64,000 nucleotides of DNA from NCBI RefSeq assembly GCF_000174015.1, contig NZ_ACFE01000003.1, forward strand, positions 1 through 64,000, given 5' to 3'. The notes beneath the pieces were generated by a model. That model saw only the letters and a list, made by a program, of their open reading frames with translations, had not been told where the DNA came from and did not search any database. This DNA comes from Lancefieldella rimae ATCC 49626 (GTDB lineage Bacteria; Actinomycetota; Coriobacteriia; Coriobacteriales; Atopobiaceae). Both the position numbers and the translations under genes were made by a program. Each line of letters opens with the position of its first letter. The stretch's first letter is position 1. Positions 52,149 through 60,921 of the stretch are shown here, piece by piece.

Positions 52149-52986
52149 GCTTGATCCCTCCCGTATGTTCAATATCTTCGGGAAGCGCATACGACTCGTC
52201 AAAGTCATCAAGCAAAACTTCTCCTCGCACATGGGTGCCTTGGCAATCACTCCCATGCAACGCGCAATGATTGGTGCCATGACCCCTGCCTGCCACCTCA
52301 TGAACATGGCAATCGGACACTTCAACCACCCTGCAGGCCAGAGCGTCAAGTGCCGCCATGTCATGCGTGATGAGCAGAACCGCTAAATTGCGAGCCGCAT
52401 GGGCTTCTCGAACAAGTGCATAAAAGTGATCACGGCTGTCCTTGTCCAGACCGGTTGTTGGTTCATCCAAAATCAAAAGCTCCGGATTGCTCACCAGTGC
52501 ACACGCAAGTCGAACGCGTTGAAGCTGTCCGCCGGAAAGCTCACGAATGATCCGTGTAGTAAATGTACGCATACCGACAAGTTCCAAAGCCTCAAGGCTC
52601 CGACGCCGACGTTCCTTACTGCTTACATGTTCCGTCTTCGCGCGTGCATACTGGCTTGCATCAACAAGCTCCAAAACACTTGCGGGAAAGCGATTTGTTG
52701 CTTCCGCAGGGATTTGTGGAACATAACCCACAAGCTCCCAATTCTTAAATTTTGCTGCGGGAGTTCCAAAAAGCTTTGCGGAACCCGACGACGGTACAAA
52801 TTCTCCGATAACAAGACGAACGAGCGTTGACTTTCCCGCTCCGTTATCGCCAATAAGCGCGCAGATTTCTCCGCGCGCCACTTCAAGCGTAACATCCTCA
52901 AGCACCGGAGCTTCTCGATACGAGAAGCTCACGTTTGTAAGAGATATAACATTTGTGTGCTCCTGCAACACATCCCCCTCACACAC
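52141..52986 (-). CDS. znuC: zinc ABC transporter ATPase with His-rich tail
   Basis: A 281-residue ABC ATPase. It has Walker A GDNGAGKST (near 46), Q-loop YVPQIP, signature LSGGQLQRVRLA, Walker B LLILDEPTTGLD and H-loop LITHD. The C-terminal ~45 residues carry many His/Cys (CHVHEVAGRGHGTNHC), consistent with zinc handling or sensing. The start is ambiguous: a GTG at 52986, or a TTG at 52968 that is better spaced from GAGGGGG. A perfect inverted pair of CGAGAAG motifs lies inside the gene. Confidence 0.92.
   Translation of the reverse strand: MCEGDVLQEHTNVISLTNVSFSYREAPVLEDVTLEVARGEICALIGDNGAGKSTLVRLVIGEFVPSSGSAKLFGTPAAKFKNWELVGYVPQIPAEATNRFPASVLELVDASQYARAKTEHVSSKERRRRSLEALELVGMRTFTTRIIRELSGGQLQRVRLACALVSNPELLILDEPTTGLDKDSRDHFYALVREAHAARNLAVLLITHDMAALDALACRVVEVSDCHVHEVAGRGHGTNHCALHGSDCQGTHVRGEVLLDDFDESYALPEDIEHTGGIKHV
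52911..52927. repeat. inverted pair of CGAGAAG motifs within znuC
   Basis: CTTCTCG, ATA, CGAGAAG is a perfect 7-bp-arm hairpin inside the znuC coding region, encoding part of the SFSYREA strand. It is the only head-to-head pair of the dispersed motif that I found. Confidence 0.8.
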
Positions 52987-52990
52987 ATCT

Positions 52991-54013
52991 TTATGACAAG
53001 GCGTCGACCAGCTCTTTCAAGTTATTGTTCATAACTGAAACATAGTCTTCGCCAGCTTTAAGCTGCTCATCCGTCAGCCCCTCAAGCGGATTGAGCTCCC
53101 TTACTTTAGCACCAGTTGCATCAGCAATCGCTTGCGCAACCTTAGGACTTACAAGTTCCTCGGAGAAAATAGTCTTGACGTTGTTCTCCTTAACAAAGTC
53201 AGCAATCTCCTTCATTTGCTGTGCATCCGGCTCGGCATCTGCTTCTACGCCTTCGATGGGCATCTGCTTCAAACCATACGCATCGCACATATAGCCGAAT
53301 GCCTCATGAGAAACAACAATGGTTTTATTGGAAAGCGGGTCAAGTTGCTTGTGATACTCGCCGTCCAGTGTTTCAAAGTTTGCCTGAGCTTTCTTGTAAT
53401 TATCCTCATATACATCTTTATGAGCGGCATCCGCTTTGCTCAAAGCATCGCAAATATTTTTCATCTGTGCCATGGCGTTTACCGGACTTAACCAAACGTG
53501 CGGATCGGTATCTCCATGGTGGTGCTCGTGTTCATGCTCTTTCTCGGTATCACTCTCGTGGTCGTGATCTTCATCTTCATGGTCAAGCTTTCTGAGTTCA
53601 ATACCTTGAGAAGCCTCTACGGCAACAAGCTTGCTCTCTTTACCGAGTCCATCAAGCACATCCTCTACCCAATGCTCCATCCCAGCACCGTTATAAACCA
53701 AAATATCAGCATCTTGAATGGTTTTCATATCCTTGGTTGACGGTTCCCAATCATGAGGCTCCGTACCTGCAGGTACAAGGCAGGTAACGTCGGCATTGTC
53801 TCCTGCAACCTTCTTTGCAAAGTCATACATGGGATAGAAGCTGGCCACAATGTTTAACTTTTTGCTGCTCGTATCAGGTGTAGTTTTCGCATTATCCGAC
53901 GAACCCTGAGATCTACAACCCGCGAGAAGAGCGACTGAACCAAGACCAAAAAGGCCAAGCGCGCTTCTCCGGGACACTACATCATTGATTTTGAAATCGA
54001 ACTGCTCTGACAT
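52991..54013 (-). CDS. znuA: zinc-binding lipoprotein of the ABC importer
   Basis: A 340-residue cluster A-I substrate-binding protein. A twin-arginine signal (SRRSALGLFGLGSVALLAGC) ends in a lipobox Cys near 33. The body has ASFYPMYDFAKKVAGD, GTEPHDWEPSTKD with the first zinc His, a His/Asp/Glu-rich loop (near 145-170), HVWLSPVNA, and SHEAFGYM. It captures Zn2+ outside the membrane for ZnuBC. AAGGAG precedes the ATG at 54013. It is the first gene of znuA-znuC-znuB. Confidence 0.93.
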   Translation of the reverse strand: MSEQFDFKINDVVSRRSALGLFGLGSVALLAGCRSQGSSDNAKTTPDTSSKKLNIVASFYPMYDFAKKVAGDNADVTCLVPAGTEPHDWEPSTKDMKTIQDADILVYNGAGMEHWVEDVLDGLGKESKLVAVEASQGIELRKLDHEDEDHDHESDTEKEHEHEHHHGDTDPHVWLSPVNAMAQMKNICDALSKADAAHKDVYEDNYKKAQANFETLDGEYHKQLDPLSNKTIVVSHEAFGYMCDAYGLKQMPIEGVEADAEPDAQQMKEIADFVKENNVKTIFSEELVSPKVAQAIADATGAKVRELNPLEGLTDEQLKAGEDYVSVMNNNLKELVDALS

Positions 54014-54069
54014 ATCCAAACTCCTTCTACTCAAACGTGAGCATTTCTTCATAGGACCCTAAAACGCAC

Positions 54070-54101
54070 GAAAGCGAGCCACCAAAAGGTGACTCGCTTT
54101 C
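54070..54101 (-). terminator. hairpin between the DUF421 gene and znuA
   Basis: GAAAGCGAG (54070-54078) and CTCGCTTTC (54093-54101) plus an inner CACC/GGTG pair form a long stem with a 4-nt loop. On the minus strand GTGCGTTTTAGG follows. It may terminate the upstream DUF421 operon. If the TATACT at 54123-54118 is the znuA -10 box, it is instead a leader hairpin at about +10 of the znuA mRNA. Confidence 0.65.
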
Positions 54102-54117
54102 AGACGTTGTGAATAGG

Positions 54118-54146
54118 AGTATACCGCATCGAACTCTTTTTACCAG
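54118..54146 (-). promoter_or_regulatory. possible znuA promoter
   Basis: On the minus strand TATACT (54123-54118) lies 17 bp after CTGGTA (54146-54141). The -10 is good, the -35 weak. It would place the hairpin at 54070-54101 inside the leader. Confidence 0.4.
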
Positions 54147-54202
54147 AAAAAGTTTGGCGATTCCCCAAACTCCACGTGTTTAAAGCTCCTTCTTATCCTT
54201 CT

Positions 54203-54832
54203 CTAGTACTTTGAAATCTCAAGATTCCCGTTATCATACTCAGCCAAATAAACCTCGCTGGGAGACGAAATACCGTGTTTCTTGAGCTCGCCTTCAAGCC
54301 AGTCTTCTTCCAGATCCAAGGCATCGAGAATATTTTCCTGTACCTGGCCGTCGGTGATAAGCGGAAAGCGTGGATTTTGCTCACCATGTTGCACGATAAT
54401 AAGCTGGCCGTTTTGCTCGAGAATGGCACGCTTCACATCAGAGGTGTAATTTACTCCTGCCTGACGCAGCTTAAGTGAAATGTCATATGCAGTAAGGCCG
54501 GCTTTTCGACAGTTTTCAACCAGCAGAGTTCCCTTATCAATAACAATAATGGGTCTACCGTCAATAAGATGTTTCATCAGCATGTTATTGGTACGGAGCC
54601 ACTTCAACGTCATCACCAATATCAGCCAGATAAGCAGAACAAGCGTATATTGCAGGATAGTAATGGCGCTGTTATAAATCATGCCGCCCACAATGCCGCC
54701 AAGAACAAAGTTCTGAACCTGATCGATTGCGGCCGTAGGAGCAAGGTTTCCCTTACCACTTACGTTGATAGCGAGTACCAGTGAAAACAGGCCAATGATA
54801 AGCTTAACTGCAACTTCCAAATAAAAATTCAT
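54203..54832 (-). CDS. DUF421 membrane protein (YetF-like)
   Basis: A 209-residue protein with three N-terminal membrane spans (KLIIGLFSLVLAINVSG, FVLGGIVGGMIYNSAI, YTLVLLIWLILVMTLKWL) and two cytoplasmic YetF-type beta domains (GRPIIVIDKGTLLVENCRKAGLTAYDI and the distal half). Function is unknown; homologues accompany DUF3290 proteins. It starts 6 bp after the DUF3290 gene, so the two are co-translated and probably form one membrane complex. Confidence 0.9.
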   Translation of the reverse strand: MNFYLEVAVKLIIGLFSLVLAINVSGKGNLAPTAAIDQVQNFVLGGIVGGMIYNSAITILQYTLVLLIWLILVMTLKWLRTNNMLMKHLIDGRPIIVIDKGTLLVENCRKAGLTAYDISLKLRQAGVNYTSDVKRAILEQNGQLIIVQHGEQNPRFPLITDGQVQENILDALDLEEDWLEGELKKHGISSPSEVYLAEYDNGNLEISKY

Positions 54833-54838
54833 CTGAAC

Positions 54839-55282
54839 CTACTTCTCAACATGGCGAATATCCGTGCCAATAAGGTCAACTCGCTCAAGCACATAGCCGC
54901 TCTCGCCATTCTTTAAGATTCGGTAGTATGTGCCATCCACCTCTATATAGGATTGGTTGCCCTTCTCGTCAAGTGCCACATAGACCTTGTCGGTATCAAC
55001 GTTCATGGTGTGGGCAATACTCTCCTGAGATGACACAACCGCCGAATAGTGCTTGTTCACGCGATCGACTTCCATAACTCGATCAAGCTGCAAAAGCCCC
55101 AGGAAGACCAGCGAAAAAAGAGCGATGAGCGCCAACTCTCTATACTTTGAATCGCGACGGTCATGAAAGTAATGTACGAGCGCAAATACCATCAAGAGTG
55201 CAACGAGCGCAAAAAGAATTATTTGAGTCCAATCAAGCGTACTTGCTCGATGAACCAGATATTCATGTGAATAAAATTCCAT
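54839..55282 (-). CDS. DUF3290 membrane protein
   Basis: A 147-residue protein with two membrane spans (QIILFALVALLMVFALVHYF, LALIALFSLVFLGLLQL) and a small outer or cytoplasmic beta domain (DKVYVALDEKGNQSYIEVDGTYYRIL). DUF3290 genes recur next to DUF421 genes, as here, but no activity is established. It lies downstream of ferritin on the same strand, with a 39-bp gap. Confidence 0.9.
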   Translation of the reverse strand: MEFYSHEYLVHRASTLDWTQIILFALVALLMVFALVHYFHDRRDSKYRELALIALFSLVFLGLLQLDRVMEVDRVNKHYSAVVSSQESIAHTMNVDTDKVYVALDEKGNQSYIEVDGTYYRILKNGESGYVLERVDLIGTDIRHVEK

Positions 55283-55321
55283 ATGAGTTCTCTCTCGTAC
55301 ATTACGTTTGACTTGAATCGA

Positions 55322-55840
55322 CTACATTGCCATCGCAGGTGCGGTATAGACGCGGGCGGCATTCTCATGATCCAGGTCAAAGAGGTTTTTAGCGTCTCCA
55401 CCAAAAAGCTCAACGGCCTTAACCTGATCGGAAGCGTTAGCCTCTTCTTCACCCTGCTCTTCAACATACCAATCAAGAAGCTTCATCGTACGGTAATCGT
55501 TGACACTTTGAGCAACGGCGTAGCACTCATTGATGCTTGCGGTAATGTATTTCTCATGCTCAAGAGCGGCCTTGAGTGGCTCAATGATCTCAGTAAATGT
55601 AAGATCCGGCTTGGCTATTGCCTCCATCTTGGGCATCCAGTCGTTGTCAAGCAAGTAGCGGCGCAAAATGCGGGCGTGTGCCACCTCTTCCTGAGACTGA
55701 ATAACATACCAATTTGCAAATCCTTTGAGTCCCTTGTCTTCAAAGAAATCAGCAAACGTCAAATACAGATATGCAGAGTAAAACTCCTTATTAATCTGTT
55801 TGTTAAGAATCTCTCCAACTTTAGAATCAAGTGCCATCAT
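55322..55840 (-). CDS. ftn: ferritin (FtnA type)
   Basis: A 172-residue non-haem ferritin that stores iron as a 24-mer. The ferroxidase ligands are visible in INKEFYSAYLYL (Glu17) and SQEEVAHARIL (Glu50, His53), with a further EQGEEEANA helix. The last ~10 residues (YTAPAMAM) are hydrophobic and unusual. AAAGGGG precedes the ATG. It probably starts the ferritin-DUF3290-DUF421 run. Confidence 0.93.
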   Translation of the reverse strand: MMALDSKVGEILNKQINKEFYSAYLYLTFADFFEDKGLKGFANWYVIQSQEEVAHARILRRYLLDNDWMPKMEAIAKPDLTFTEIIEPLKAALEHEKYITASINECYAVAQSVNDYRTMKLLDWYVEEQGEEEANASDQVKAVELFGGDAKNLFDLDHENAARVYTAPAMAM

Positions 55841-56025
55841 ATGCCCCTTTCAAACGCAAATATTTTGGCGAGAAGTACTTGTATATAGCTCGCCATCCGT
55901 TGTATACGATACCCACGCCATACTGATTTAGACAGCACACCGCAGAGTTTCATATAAGAGTGCTGCCGCCTAAAGCTGTATATACTCCAGTCACATAACA
56001 TCACGTAAACCGTGACGCAAGCTCT

Positions 56026-57705
56026 CTAATCGCGCGTAAGTTTGCGGTGAAGGCGGTGCGGACTTGCGGCTTCAGGCCCAAGGCGTTTCTCGCGATCAGC
56101 CTGGTACGATGCAAAGTTGCCTTCAAACCAATGCCAGTGCCCGGGGTTTTCGTCCGTGCCCTCCCACGCCAAAATATGTGTGGCAACGCGATCCAAAAAC
56201 CAGCGGTCGTGACTGGTAACTACCGAGCAACCCGGAAAGCGTTCAAGGGCCGCTTCCAAGCTTTCCAAGGTTTCGATATCAAGGTCATTGGTAGGCTCAT
56301 CCAAAAGCAGCAAATTTCCCCCCTGCTTGAGCGTAAGAGCCAGGTTCAGACGGTTCCTCTCGCCCCCGGAAAGTACACCGGCGCGCTTTTGCTGATCGGA
56401 ACCTTTGAAACCAAAACTTGCCACATAGGCGCGGCTGGGGATTTCCGTATCCCCCACCTTGATAAAGTCGTTACCGTCGGAAACCACTTCCCACAGAGTC
56501 TTATTTGGATCGATGCCAGAGCGCAGCTGATCAACATAGGACAGCTTGACGGATTCACCTACTTCAAGTGCACCGGAATCAAGAGGCTCCTGCCCCACGA
56601 TCATCTTAAAGAGCGTTGACTTTCCCACGCCGTTAGGGCCAATGACACCGACGATACCATTGCGCGGTAAGCTAAAAGAGAGATCGTCGATAAGCACACG
56701 ATCGCCAAACGCCTTATGTAAATGACTGGCGTCCAGGACTTTTTGTCCCAAGCGTGGCCCCACAGGAATCTGAATTTCAGTAAAATCAAGCTTCTTCGAC
56801 GCACGAGCCTCTGCTTCCATCTGCTCGTAGCGATCAAGTCGTGCACGGTTCTTTGCTTGGCGGGCTTTGGGAGACGAGCGGACCCAATCCAACTCTGCCC
56901 GCATTTTCTTGGCACGTTTGGCATCTTGCTGATTTTGTGCTTCAAGTCGTGCGGCCTTATTCTCCAGATACGTTGAATAATTGCCCTCATAGGGATAGAG
57001 CTGCCCACGATCAACTTCGCAAATCCATTCCGCGACGTCATCAAGGAAGTAGCGATCATGTGTTACAGCCATAACGGCACCGGGATAATCATGGAGGAAT
57101 TTTTCAAGCCAGAGCACGGACTCTGCATCCAAATGATTTGTTGGCTCATCCAAAAGCAACAAGTCGGGAGCCTCAAGCAATAGACGGCATAGCGCCACGC
57201 GGCGACGCTCACCACCGGAAAGACGTGCCACTGGGGCATCCGGATCCGGACATTGTAGTGCATCCATCGCCTGCGAAAGCCGACTGTCCAAATCCCAACC
57301 ATCGGCGGCATCAATCTCTGTCTGCAACTGCCCCATCTCGGCCATCAGGGCATCAAAGTCCGCATCAGGGCTGGACATTTCTTCGCCTATTGCGTTAAAA
57401 CGGGCAATCTGAGAAAGAAGCTCACCAAACGCCTGTTCAATATTCTCCTTAACGGTCTTATCTTCATCAAGCGGGGGCTCTTGCTGAAGAAGTCCCACCG
57501 TAAAGCCCGGTGTCAAACGGGCTTCTCCATTGGAAAGCGTCTCAAGGCCGGCAATGACTTTAAGGAGTGTGGACTTACCCATACCGTTGGGGCCGACAAC
57601 ACCAATCTTTGCCCCGGGATATACACCGACGGTAACGTCATCAAGGATGACTTTATCTCCGACCGCTTTACGTGCTTGGTACATTTGGTAAACAAACTCT
57701 GCCAT
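56026..57705 (-). CDS. ettA: energy-dependent translational throttle EttA (ABC-F)
   Basis: A 559-residue cytoplasmic ABC-F protein that binds the ribosomal E site and gates elongation by energy state. Domain 1 has Walker A GPNGMGKST, signature LSGGERRRVALCRLL and LLLLDEPTNHLD. The P-site interaction linker RAELDWVRSSPKARQAKNRAR follows. Domain 2 has GPNGVGKST, LSGGERNRLNLALTL and DEPTNDLD. This linker and the toe insertion match EttA. The ATG at 57705 has AAAGGAAAT upstream. It is divergent from gldA. Confidence 0.93.
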   Translation of the reverse strand: MAEFVYQMYQARKAVGDKVILDDVTVGVYPGAKIGVVGPNGMGKSTLLKVIAGLETLSNGEARLTPGFTVGLLQQEPPLDEDKTVKENIEQAFGELLSQIARFNAIGEEMSSPDADFDALMAEMGQLQTEIDAADGWDLDSRLSQAMDALQCPDPDAPVARLSGGERRRVALCRLLLEAPDLLLLDEPTNHLDAESVLWLEKFLHDYPGAVMAVTHDRYFLDDVAEWICEVDRGQLYPYEGNYSTYLENKAARLEAQNQQDAKRAKKMRAELDWVRSSPKARQAKNRARLDRYEQMEAEARASKKLDFTEIQIPVGPRLGQKVLDASHLHKAFGDRVLIDDLSFSLPRNGIVGVIGPNGVGKSTLFKMIVGQEPLDSGALEVGESVKLSYVDQLRSGIDPNKTLWEVVSDGNDFIKVGDTEIPSRAYVASFGFKGSDQQKRAGVLSGGERNRLNLALTLKQGGNLLLLDEPTNDLDIETLESLEAALERFPGCSVVTSHDRWFLDRVATHILAWEGTDENPGHWHWFEGNFASYQADREKRLGPEAASPHRLHRKLTRD

Positions 57706-57972
57706 GGCGTATTTCCTTTGATCTGACCATACCATCGACACTGCAACAGACGTGTCGAGAAGAACATACATGGTAGGCACGTGGACGCATCTCTCGCTCT
57801 ATTATCGCATGAAGAAACAAAAGAGGGAAAACAGGTTGACATAACCATACGGCACAGAGTCTTTTGCAATATGGACGTTATACATATCTCACGAATTAAC
57901 CGGAGAAGAAGAACTATCATTTTTATAGTCATTTTGAGGCATACGGAATGTCTCAACTGAAAGGAGTGGGAA

Positions 57973-59064
57973 ATGGCACGTATCTTTATTAGTCCAAGCA
58001 AGTACATTCAAGGTCCGGGGGAGCTTGCCAAGCTGGGAGAATATACTCAAGCCTACGGAAAGAGCGCACTTGTTATCATCACGGCCGGTGGACTTAAGCG
58101 CTCCGGCGATGTGATTTCAAAGAGTTTTGAGGATGCAAAAGTTGAACTTCATTATGACAATTTTAATGGAGAGTGCTCACAGGCTGAGATTGACCGCCTT
58201 GTGCAAGTGCTTGATACCTGTGGCGCCGAAGTGGTAGTCGGTGTCGGTGGCGGTAAAATCTTTGATACCGCAAAAGCCGTGGCCGCTACAAAAGATCTTC
58301 CTGTCATTATCGTTCCAACCATTGCAGCCACGGACGCACCATGCTCTGCCCTTTCTGTCATTTACACTGACGAAGGTCAATTCAAAGAGTATCAATTCTT
58401 TAAGCAAAATCCTAACCTGGTACTTATGGACACCGAGGTAATTGCCAAGAGCCCCGTTCGTCTGACCGTCTCCGGCATGGGCGATGCACTTGCCACATTT
58501 TTTGAAGCTCGCGCATGCCAGCGCTCCGATGCAGGTACATGCGCTGGCGGCAAAGTTACCAATGCCGCAATGGCTTTGGCAACACTTTGCTATGAGACCC
58601 TTATGGATGAAGGCGTTAAAGCTAAGCTTGCACTTGAAGCCGGCGCTTGTACGGAAGCTGTCGAGAAGATCATCGAGGCAAATACGCTGCTTTCCGGGCT
58701 TGGCTTTGAATCAGCAGGTCTCGCAGGCGCCCACGCCATTCACAACGGCCTGACTGCCATGAGCGAAACACATGCCATGTACCATGGAGAAAAGGTTGCC
58801 TTTGGCACGATTACACAGCTCGTCCTTGAGAATGCTGATGAGCTCTACGATGTTCTTGATTTCTGCGTTGAGATTGGATTGCCTGTTACTTTCAAGCAGC
58901 TTGGCGTAACGGATGTTACCTATGAGCGCGTACTTGAAGTAGCTACGCTTGCCTGTGCTGAAAATGACACGCTTCATAACATGCCGTTTGAAGTCACGCC
59001 CGAGAAGGTTGCAAATGCTCTTTTGGCCGCCGATGCATATGGTCGCGCAGCTTTAGGTGCATAA
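57973..59064 (+). CDS. gldA: glycerol dehydrogenase
   Basis: A 363-residue NAD-dependent dehydrogenase oxidising glycerol to dihydroxyacetone. The nucleotide motif VVVGVGGGKIFDTAKAVA (near 90) and VPTIAATDAPCSALSVIY are family signatures. Zinc ligands are Asp in SGMGDALATFFEARA (near 170) and His in GLAGAHAIHNGL and MYHGEKVAFG. The length matches GldA. AAGGAG precedes the ATG. It appears monocistronic. Confidence 0.93.
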   Translation: MARIFISPSKYIQGPGELAKLGEYTQAYGKSALVIITAGGLKRSGDVISKSFEDAKVELHYDNFNGECSQAEIDRLVQVLDTCGAEVVVGVGGGKIFDTAKAVAATKDLPVIIVPTIAATDAPCSALSVIYTDEGQFKEYQFFKQNPNLVLMDTEVIAKSPVRLTVSGMGDALATFFEARACQRSDAGTCAGGKVTNAAMALATLCYETLMDEGVKAKLALEAGACTEAVEKIIEANTLLSGLGFESAGLAGAHAIHNGLTAMSETHAMYHGEKVAFGTITQLVLENADELYDVLDFCVEIGLPVTFKQLGVTDVTYERVLEVATLACAENDTLHNMPFEVTPEKVANALLAADAYGRAALGA

Positions 59065-59113
59065 CCATCAAAAAATAAGATTCTCGTAAGGATATCCTTA
59101 CCGCACGTACCAC

Positions 59114-59145
59114 TGGCAGAAGAGGCCACAAAACCTCTTCTGCCA
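59114..59145 (+). terminator. hairpin after gldA
   Basis: TGGCAGAAGAGG (59114-59125) pairs perfectly with CCTCTTCTGCCA (59134-59145) around 8 nt. A long T-run does not follow. It is probably the gldA transcript end. The rest of the 301-bp spacer holds AT-rich sequence and a TATACT (59316-59321) that could serve the next gene. Confidence 0.7.
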
Positions 59146-59365
59146 CACTTGGTAAATACCAATACTTCTTAAATTGAGTATAAAAAAGAAACGAAAGCAA
59201 TACATCAGACAGATTCATAAGCGGTCATACAACCGATATAAACGGCACATGACAAACTCACCATAACGTCATTAACTCTTAATCTATTCTTAAGAAAACG
59301 ACACTCCGAGCGAACTATACTATTTAAAAGAGCAGCCAGAAATACGATACACAAGGAGGTTTGTC

Positions 59366-59683
59366 ATGGGGATGTTCCTTCTGCTTTTTTATTTTCCCGT
59401 CATATTCGTTGCAGCCATTTTTGGCTATACGATCGAATCCCTTGATGCTTTAGTTAATTCTTGGGCCTTTCCTATCGCTATCTTGATTTTTATTGCATGG
59501 GCTATAGTGGCGATCAGTCTTATACGCACACTTATTTGGTGGCTCAAGGACAGAAAGAACCACGTGATAACGAAGAAGCGTTTTTACCTTCCGGCCGCAT
59601 TTACCGTTATCGCCCTTGCACTAACATTTTTTGACATATGGTTTGCGATTAATGTTGTTTCGGGAGTGCTCATCAAACCCTAA
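59366..59683 (+). CDS. small membrane protein of unknown function
   Basis: A 105-residue protein with three predicted spans (FLLLFYFPVIFVAAIFGY, PIAILIFIAWAIVAISLI, LPAAFTVIALALTFFDIWF) joined by a basic cytoplasmic loop (WWLKDRKNHVITKKR). No family is recognised. A strong AAGGAGG precedes the ATG, which supports it as real. It stands alone between gldA and the convergent glycerate kinase. Confidence 0.7.
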   Translation: MGMFLLLFYFPVIFVAAIFGYTIESLDALVNSWAFPIAILIFIAWAIVAISLIRTLIWWLKDRKNHVITKKRFYLPAAFTVIALALTFFDIWFAINVVSGVLIKP

Positions 59684-59697
59684 TAAAGCGATGCCTG

Positions 59698-60864
59698 TCA
59701 AAATCTCCGTATAAAAAACCTTACTGCACGTTCAGCCGCAGCCGCAACGTCTTCCGGCGTCCTTTTTATGCATTCTTCCAGTGAAAGACCTGCTGGTGCT
59801 GACGCAAAAACTTGTTGAATGCCGGCCTCATGTACTTTGGAGATATCCTCTGTATGTGATCCCACAACGGCATACGTTGAAATACCTTGCAGCGTCGCAC
59901 GTCGTGCAACCCCTACCGGGGCTTTTCCATACGCTGTTTGGTTGTCCATACGACCTTCTCCGGTAATTACCAAGTTAACACCCCGCAGTTGCTCGTCAAA
60001 GTGAACGGCATCAAGAAGAGCCTGAATACCCAACATCGTCGAAGCACCGCAAAATGAAAGAAGTCCAAAACCAAGTCCACCTGCCGCACCGGCTCCGGCT
60101 GACAATGCATGATTATCTTTTGTAGCAGCCGATACCGTATGAGCATAGTGCCGCATCCAGTCGTCATACTCACGCAGACGCGAAAAAAGAAGTCCTTTCT
60201 GTAGTCCAAAGGTATAAATAGCACCGTGTTTTCCAGAAAGCGGGTTATTGACATCGCTCAAAGCAATAATTTCAGTATCATACACGCGCCTATCAAAGTG
60301 GCTCATATCAACGTGAGCAATATGCGGCAGACCTTCTAGACCTCGAATAACCGGTTTTCCCAACGCATCTAAAAACAGCGCGCCGAGAGCCTCAGCCATC
60401 CCGCATCCGCCATCAGAAGTAGCGCTTCCGCCTAGACCAACATATATTCGATGAACGCCAAGGTCTAGAGCCGCTCGAAGTAATTGCCCTACTCCATACG
60501 TTGAAGCTCGTCTCGCGTCCTCATCAGTACAGCTCGAAAATCTTATGCCTGCAGCTTCTGCCATCTCAACCACGGCGTTCCCATTGGGAAGCATGCCAAG
60601 CCGAGCAACAATGGGGCGCCCAAAGAGATCTTCTACCTGTACTGATTTAATCTCGCCACCACATCCAGAAATAAACGCATCAACGGTTCCTTCACCTCCA
60701 TCGGCGATAAGAACTTTCTTTATCTGCGCATGAGGCAATGCACGGAGCACGCCAGCCTCAAGATACTCCTCTATGGCTTCACTTGATGCCGAGCCCTTAA
60801 ATGAATCCGCTGCGAGAAGAACGGAGAACTCTGTTCTGGGAGAACTTTCAGCCGGAGATTTCAT
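59698..60864 (-). CDS. glycerate kinase (GlxK/GarK family)
   Basis: A 388-residue kinase phosphorylating D-glycerate. Family landmarks are LLAADSFKGSASSEAIEEYLEAG, ADGGEGTVDAF, GLGGSATSDGGCGMAEALGA, DVNNPLSGKHGA, GAGAAGGLGFGLLSF and VITGEGRMDNQTAYGK. The start may be the ATG at 60864 or the adjacent GTG at 60867; AAGGA lies 8-11 bases upstream. It is convergent with the small membrane protein. Confidence 0.93.
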   Translation of the reverse strand: MKSPAESSPRTEFSVLLAADSFKGSASSEAIEEYLEAGVLRALPHAQIKKVLIADGGEGTVDAFISGCGGEIKSVQVEDLFGRPIVARLGMLPNGNAVVEMAEAAGIRFSSCTDEDARRASTYGVGQLLRAALDLGVHRIYVGLGGSATSDGGCGMAEALGALFLDALGKPVIRGLEGLPHIAHVDMSHFDRRVYDTEIIALSDVNNPLSGKHGAIYTFGLQKGLLFSRLREYDDWMRHYAHTVSAATKDNHALSAGAGAAGGLGFGLLSFCGASTMLGIQALLDAVHFDEQLRGVNLVITGEGRMDNQTAYGKAPVGVARRATLQGISTYAVVGSHTEDISKVHEAGIQQVFASAPAGLSLEECIKRTPEDVAAAAERAVRFFIRRF

Positions 60865-60921
60865 CACAAAAGACGTCCTTTATGACCCGTAAAACAAGCA
60901 TTTCTCTTTTCTTGATTGTAC

